Below are positions 57,681 to 64,000 of a stretch of DNA of 64,000 nucleotides, one piece after another (position 1 is the first letter of the stretch; each line of letters begins with the position of its first letter). Location: contig JAVTVX010000012.1 in NCBI GenBank assembly GCA_033439265.1, positions 18,238,501-18,302,500 on the forward strand. Direction: 5' to 3'. Made by a program: the position numbers and the translations under genes. The notes under the pieces were generated by a model that was not told where the DNA came from, did no database searches, and saw nothing but the letters and a program-made list of their open reading frames with translations. The stretch comes from Dillenia suffruticosa. Taxonomy: Eukaryota > Streptophyta > Magnoliopsida > Dilleniales > Dilleniaceae.

Positions 57681-59550
57681 ATTGTGCGCTGGTACTGCGG
57701 TTGGGTGGATAAAAGCATCATTATTGATTAGTTTTTGGCAAGTGGTATTCATTGTTGTCATTATCCATTCCCATGTTGTTCTCCTATATTCGATTTTTAT
57801 CATATCGGATAATGCGGAGAGTTGTCGGGACCAGTGAGGTAGGCCCCTAAGCCAATCCCATTTTAGTACTACGACCATCGTGTGCACGGAGTTCATTAAA
57901 AAAATTAAATAGATATAAGAGAAATTTATTTGAAAAAAAAAAAAGAGTGGGCTTATCAGCCTGGTTAATGGGCTGGTGTAGCACAGAACTGAACCCGGAC
58001 CGGACCAAAGCCGGCCCATATTATTTTTCCGAAAGGAAGGGGTTCTAATTTGTCGATTCTTTTTTTTTTTTTTTAATTACAAAAAAGAAGTTATGATTAT
58101 TAGATTGTTTCTTTAAAAATATTCGATTCCTTATTTGATAAACTATATGAAAATCTTTAAATAGAGAATCAAAATTGAAATTATGACAAAAATAAAATCC
58201 ACACGATCATTAAATTACGAAAAAACTCTTATTCAAAATCGTAAAAAATCGATTTTTTTTAAATTTGGAGTTGTAATCTATATTTTATAGTCATATATTT
58301 TAACTATTTTTAGTCGGGTTTAATATAATTACCGAATATATATAGAATTTATATTAAAAAAAAAAATCCGACCATTTAAATGAGCTGATTTTTTTGCTTC
58401 AAAAAAGGAAACGTCGTTCTGGTCCTTAAAAAAAAAAACAAAGCAAGCTGCTTGATTATGGTATGGAAAAGATATGAGACAGCCGGTCGACCTTTTCCAA
58501 GAATAATTACCTGTTCTCATGGTGAGAGGGATTGAAGTAAAACAAAAATGTCTCCTGGACTTCGACCATATGTATATACAAGCATTTAAGTGTTCTTATG
58601 GGACGACAGCATAATGGTACAAATCTCCTCCTTCAATCCGATTATCTCATATTTAAATTTTTATATTATCAAAAAAAAAATAATACACTCTCTCACTCTT
58701 GATATTAAAATTATAAATTGAAGTAAAAATATAAATAATTCTTATTATTAAATTAATCTATTTCTGGCTATTTTATTTGGTTTTAACATCATCATCAGCA
58801 TTAATGATAAATATTTTAGAAATAATTCAAAATAAAACTTATTTTTATTTTTAATATTAATATTAATATTAAAATTAAAATTAAAAATTCACCTGCTTTA
58901 GATGTTGGATGGTGTCAATTTTGAATTATAAACTTATTTATTTTCAAAATAATTCATTTTACTTTTTAAGTATTAATACCGTCGTCTCAGCGGCCGTTTT
59001 CTTATTTTCTTATTCTTTTTATTGTACTTCACGCTCTCTAACAAGGGCATGTATCTGGTGTATGCTCCCACTCTCCTCCAACACCTCTTTCGTTCTACGA
59101 CTCCTCCATTTCTCAAGCCAGAGCTACACATAAAATACCTTCGTCTCTTTACTTCCCTAGTTCACTTTCAACTTAAACCCCATTACTTGAAAAACAACTA
59201 TCCTATGATTTACTTTATATTTGAGCTTTGTTGATATTAAAAGAGATTTGAATATGGGAAGCAATAATAAAATATGAAGTCTTATATCCCATTATTTTAG
59301 TAAAATACTACGATAACAACTATAATTTGAGTTTTAATTTTAAATTTTGAAATCGATCATTTGAAAGATAAATATAGGATAAAGAAAAAAAGAGTTTGAA
59401 AACAAAAAGTAGGAAAAATAAAACTAAAAAGATTAGAAATAAAAATAATGAAAAAAGAAAGAAAAAAGAACTATTCATAAAAACTTAAAATAATAAAAAA
59501 AAATGATTTAACTTTTTAGATTTTTCTACCTCATTCATTCGTATCTAAAA
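57681..59550. other. intergenic, AT-rich
   Basis: No convincing gene. Homopolymer runs (T at about 58061-58073, A near 58430) and low-complexity TTAATATTAATATTAA sequence (about 58850). Short open frames here lack motifs. Confidence 0.6.
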
Positions 59551-60760
59551 TTATCTTTTCAATTAAACTTTTAACACTCATATTTTTACGGATAATTTAT
59601 ATTCATATTTTTAACGATTTATCTCGACATTTTACTAAATCTCTTACATTTAAAGTTTCGCATCTTCTAATTGGTGTTTTTTGGTTTTCATTGTACATGT
59701 CCAAATCATATTAGGTGATACTTTTGTATTTTATTCACAATTAAATTCATTTCCAACTTAATACGTATCTTTTCATTTCTAATTCTATCATTTTTAGTTT
59801 TATCACACATTCATCTAAAATAATCTCTTTAACACTTTCTTATGTCCACTCTTAATATATCTAATACTATTTAAATTTTTTCCCTTCCTCTCCGTTAATT
59901 TGGTAATTCTGTAAATATCTTTTTTTTCATCCTTAGTTTTTATTTTCTTATATAATTCGTTATATATCTTACTTTTTGATTTGTGAATAATGCTTTTCAT
60001 CTCTTTTTTTTTTTTGCAATTTTATACTTTTCAAATGGATCACTATCTCTCTTACTTTTAATATTCTTATAACACTCTCGTTTGTTTTGTATATCAGTTT
60101 GAATTTTCTCATTCCGCTACTATAACTCCTTACCTATTGGAGTCCAACCCCTAAATACACCAAGAAACTCTTTACATATATTCTTAATATTATTAAATAT
60201 TTCTATTCTTATGGTTTCCAAATCAATATTTTGCTATTTGCATTAGTTTGTTTCTAAAAGTCGCAACTTTTTCTTTTTTTAAATTCTACCACTTAACTAT
60301 TTTTTTCCATTCTTAATTTTTATTTTCTTATATAATTCGTTATATATCTTATTTTTTGATTCGTGAATAATGCTTTTCATCTCTTTTTTTTTTTGAAATT
60401 TTATACTTTTCAAATGTATCACTACATCTCTTACTTTTAATATTTTTATAACACTCATATTTGTTTTGTATATAAGTTTGAATTTTCTCATTCTGCTACT
60501 ATAACTCCTTACCTATTGGAGTTCGACCCCTAAATACACAAAGAAACTCCTTACATATATTTTTAATATTATTAAATATTTCTATCCATATGGTTTCCAA
60601 ATCAATATTATCAAACCATATTGCTACTTGCATTAGTTTGTTTCTAAAAGTCACAACTTATTCTTTTTTTAAATTCTACCACTTAATTCTTAACTCCGTA
60701 AATTGATGATATTTCTTTTATCTTTTAGGTATATACATATCTAAAACTAAAAATCTATAT
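59550..60760 (-). mobile_element. RTE-type LINE fragments, tandemly duplicated
   Basis: Minus-strand pieces read KSIIHKSKSKIYNELYKKIK followed by DIYRITKLTERKGKNLNSIR (59815-60000), and KSIIHESKNKIYNELYKKIK again at 60297-60491. They match the linker between endonuclease and reverse transcriptase of plant RTE-type LINE elements (E.DLY.KL..K.GEKD.YKLAK.RER...D). The two pieces are a 380-bp tandem duplication: TATTTTCTTATATAATTCGT is at 59941 and at 60321. No complete domain is left. Confidence 0.65.
59941..60690. repeat. 380-bp tandem duplication in the LINE relic
   Basis: 59941-60320 and 60321-60690 align through most of their length, including TACCTATTGGAGT(C/T)C(A/G)ACCC and ATTAGTTTGTTTCTAAAAGT. 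Confidence 0.85.
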
Positions 60761-61971
60761 TGGGTTAGTGCACTCGCCCTTAATATAAGCTTACAATCCC
60801 TACAAGGCATAATATATGTTACAATAAATTAAATATTTCTTGTAAACTTTATTTTCAGTAAAATATTATAATAAATTAGTTTTATATAGAAAATTCATTG
60901 TTACAATATAGAAACAAAGAAAAATAAATATTTTTAAAATCAAATCAATTATTAATTTATTTTAATATATAATATTTTTTTAATAATTGATTTAATTTCA
61001 TACATAATATATATTTTCTATTGATTGGCGTCATGGTATTGATGGTGATGATAGTTATTGTGGTGTTGTGACCTAATTGGTGAATAATTAGAAAGTATAG
61101 GGGAAGCATAAGTAATTTTTTTTAAAAAAAATATTTAAGTTGAAACACAATTTGAATATTATATTTAAAAATTCAGATCGAATCTAAACTTTATTAAGAA
61201 CATAATTGAATATATTAAAAAAAAGATATGAATATGAAGAATATGATTAAAATCAAGAAACATATAAACTTGAAAGTTTGAAAATCAATACCTAACTGTA
61301 CATTGATTTTCTTTTCATTTGGTTTTGAGTTGATAGAAGCAATTCATATATTGGATGTTGTATTTTAAAGGTGACACATCATAAGCTTCGTGCACTCCAC
61401 CATCAATCTATCATATGGCTGTGGAGGGTGAGAACTACCTTCCAACTTTACCCTCCGTATGTCATTTTTCTTATGCATCCCTCAAGATGCTCCACAATGG
61501 ATATTAGCCAACAAAGCCGTACACTAAAGCCTTATCCATTGTGTTTGTATTGCTTTACATCCATGTGTAAGTGCTCACAAAGCTTATATCAATATATAGG
61601 AGTACTGGTTTAAGGCAACTCATTTTGATGTATAAAGCTAAACAATCAATTTGAATTATCTTAATGTGAGGGGAGGCAGGGAAGGATTATGCTATTAGTT
61701 GGTTTTGACTTATAATTTGATTAAATCGATTTTTAAGTAAAAAGTAAGAAATAGTGTTATCAAATCATATCGTGCCATGTCGTACCGTAATTGGACCGTA
61801 GTTAGCAGAAAAAGGGGTTGATTTGAATAAATTATCACCTAATTAATTAAACTGCGGGTCAACACGATTTAATCGTAGATTTTTAATAAAATGAGTCAAT
61901 TTGCATTCAATTGTCAAATACAAAAAAAATTATTAGAATTTAATTCATTAAACTTTAAATAGAAGGAACTA
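60761..61971. other. intergenic, AT-rich
   Basis: No recognised gene. A medium-GC island at about 61370-61610 has an 80-codon open stretch without a known motif. Confidence 0.6.
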
Positions 61972-62705
61972 TTTTAAAATATAAGATATTAAAAAAATTT
62001 ACAGATCAAAGTTCCTAAAAGTCTCTCCAAATCTATCGACTTCTTCTATCATTCCTTATCTCTTCCCTCTACTCTCTCAATTTCTCAAAGTGATTAATTA
62101 ACTGAATTTATTGTTTAATATGAATTATAAAAGTGATTATTTATTTTATATTTATTAAAATTTAATTTTTAAATTTTTAGTTGAAAATATGAAATTAATA
62201 TAGATATGTATTTAAAAAATAATTCTATATATTTTTTAATCAAATTATATAAAAATTTGAAAATATGAATTTATTGTCTGTGATCCTGAGCCATAGACAA
62301 GGGTTTAGTGTATGGTTAAACCCTCCATATGTCAAAATTGTATAGTATATCGACCGTGAAGTTCGAAATTATAATTCAATAGATTCAACCATAGGGTAAC
62401 GAAGTTGAACACCTAATTTTTTTAATAATAATTGAAAAAATATATAAAATTATTTTTTAAAAATAAATATATATTAATTTCATATTTTCATATATAAATT
62501 TAAAAATTAAGTTTTAATAAATATAAAATAAACAATCACCCTTAAAATTCAAATTAAACAATAAATTCAATTAATCAATCAATTTAAAAGATTGAGAGAG
62601 CAGAAGAAAGAGATGAAAAAAAAGATGAGAAGTCGATAGATTTATAGAAATTTTAATAAATTTTGATTTGTAAAAGTTTTTTTAATATCTTATATTCTAA
62701 TGTAC
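61972..62705. mobile_element. fold-back (long inverted repeat) element
   Basis: The left arm (61972-62245) and right arm (62430-62705) are imperfect reverse complements. AATATAAGATATTAAAAAAA pairs with TTTTTTTAATATCTTATATT, and ATCTATCGACTTCT pairs with AGAAGTCGATAGAT. A spacer of about 185 bp separates them. Each arm is about 275 bases. The structure resembles a fold-back or MITE-like DNA transposon. No coding region and no clear target duplication. Confidence 0.75.
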
Positions 62706-64000
62706 TTAAATATTCTTAGGTAAATTACACTTTATCTCCCTATGATTTAGCCGAAAATCATATACTTCCCCTATAATAAAAAAATATCCATTTATATCCC
62801 TATAGTTTTAAAAAGTATGGTAAGTGGATGAAACTAAACAATCGTTAAGGAGATTATGACGCACGCATGAGTTTTTGTGCTAGTCGGTTAATATGCAAAT
62901 TTAAATCCCAAAATTGTCATCAATTCGAATTTGGTGTCTAAATATAAGGACAAATCAAATTATCTTGAAATTCAGTGAAGATATCCCATTTTCTTAAAAT
63001 CTTCTAAATATTTCTTGAAAATCTAAATATATTTTGTTCAAATTTTTTAACATTTCTTCAAAATTTGTGAAGGTAGTATCTTATGCTTAAATTTCTTTTT
63101 GTTCATATAAAATATTATGCCAAATTTGGGGATTTACATTTTTTTCCAAATTTTCTTGTTTTCGTAACTCGAAATTTGGATTTTAGTTGTATCCATTATC
63201 TGATTTGAATATATTTGAATTACATGTATTTTCTTCAATATCCATTATCAAATACTATACCCAAATTTGAGTTGTTTGTGCTTTTGTGGTGTAATGTGTG
63301 TGTGTATTTTTTTTTTTTTTGGAAATTCAGGATGTCTTTTTCAAGTATCGGTGATGGAGGACCAAGAGATCTCAAATTCCAATATCGAAGATGTGATTAT
63401 GGCAAAGGGATATTCTAAAGAGAGTGGAATCTAAGAATCTTTCAAACGGGTTGTAATATTTTGTTTGTAAAAAAATGAACGTGAGTTTTTTATATGGTGT
63501 CAGCCGATAACTTTCTAAAGGGAAAGGGTTCAGAAGTATAATAATAAAGCAATTGTAATCAATAGGTAAACATGGAATATAGGTAGCTCATTCGAGAGTC
63601 CAAATATTAATAGTGCAATAGCTGAAGATAAAATTTATTCGGTATGGATATAAACTGTGGTAGAAAATTTGAGATTTATTAAGAGACTTATGATTGTCTG
63701 CATTATAGTGGTTATCTTGTCACTAGTAATTTGTTATGCCGAGTGAATATCAGTTGTAATTGAAATGTTGATTGTTATGCTTGTATTCTTTTTTTCAATT
63801 TTAAATGCAAATTTAACGGGGATCATTTTGGTTTTCGTGTCTTTCATTGATGCTGGAAAATACAAATTTTTTATGATATCTTGAAACATTAGGATTTATG
63901 TTATCTTTGTATTTCACACTATATGTGCGGGTTGTTTGGCAATTTTTTTGTATTCGACATAACTAATTTGGGTTCTTTTATTTTTTTCGACATTAATATT
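62706..64000. other. intergenic, AT-rich to window end
   Basis: No gene supported. A short plus-strand frame (63331-63417) encodes SFSSIGDGGPRDLKFQYRRC and ends at a stop; too little to assign. Confidence 0.55.

Noticed and set aside
63331-63470. A short frame with RRCDYGK followed by REWN..IFQTGC, similar to a GRF-type zinc finger found in some plant transposons
   Set aside because: Only one Cys cluster, an in-frame stop inside it, and no neighbouring transposase; too weak to call.

Overview
This window is nuclear DNA of a flowering plant, most likely a eudicot. It is AT-rich, holds two intron-containing plant genes (a CWC25 splicing factor and a CBSX3 mitochondrial CBS-domain protein), and is otherwise mostly plant transposable elements. 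The species cannot be named from the sequence alone. There are no CRISPR arrays, bacterial operons, rRNA or tRNA genes that I can support.

Layout. 1-6365: a minus-strand Ty1/copia element of the SIRE/Maximus type, cut by the window edge, with a 1.9 kb LTR. 8193-12950: a plus-strand Ty3/gypsy element of the Tat type with dual RNase H regions but no gag and no 3' LTR. 13460-13714: a relic of the first part of a MutY-type adenine glycosylase gene. 14375-30622: a minus-strand chromovirus whose 3' LTR is split at 14839/25625 by a SIRE-type element (14840-25624, 6-bp target duplication TTAACT). That element's own 3' LTR is split again at 16501/16502 by a second SIRE-type LTR. About 30940-38262: a second Tat-type element carrying gag and protease on the minus strand and a long antisense (plus-strand) coding region that has undergone a 795-bp tandem duplication.

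38540-39743: the CWC25 gene (two exons, 369 aa). 40281-46577: a complete Mutator-like element (MULE) with about 210-bp terminal inverted repeats, 9-bp target duplication CTTTACTCA, an uninterrupted 856-aa transposase and a broken plant-mobile-domain gene. 48226-57415: the CBSX3 gene on the minus strand (five coding exons, 205 aa). Its second intron is about 8.1 kb and contains a segmental duplication and a complete 2.3 kb gag-only LTR retrotransposon (5-bp target duplication AACAC). 57416-64000: intergenic, with RTE-type LINE fragments and an AT-rich fold-back element.

The two genes look functional: reading frames and splice sites are consistent throughout. Almost all retrotransposon coding regions are broken by stops and frameshifts, so only the MULE transposase looks able to make a full protein. 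The most unusual signal is a degenerate motif with core GGTCGA(C/T) that recurs about every 30 bp in the LTRs of otherwise unrelated copia and chromovirus elements. No cellular pathway links the window's genes; the logic here is repeated insertion of one element into another.
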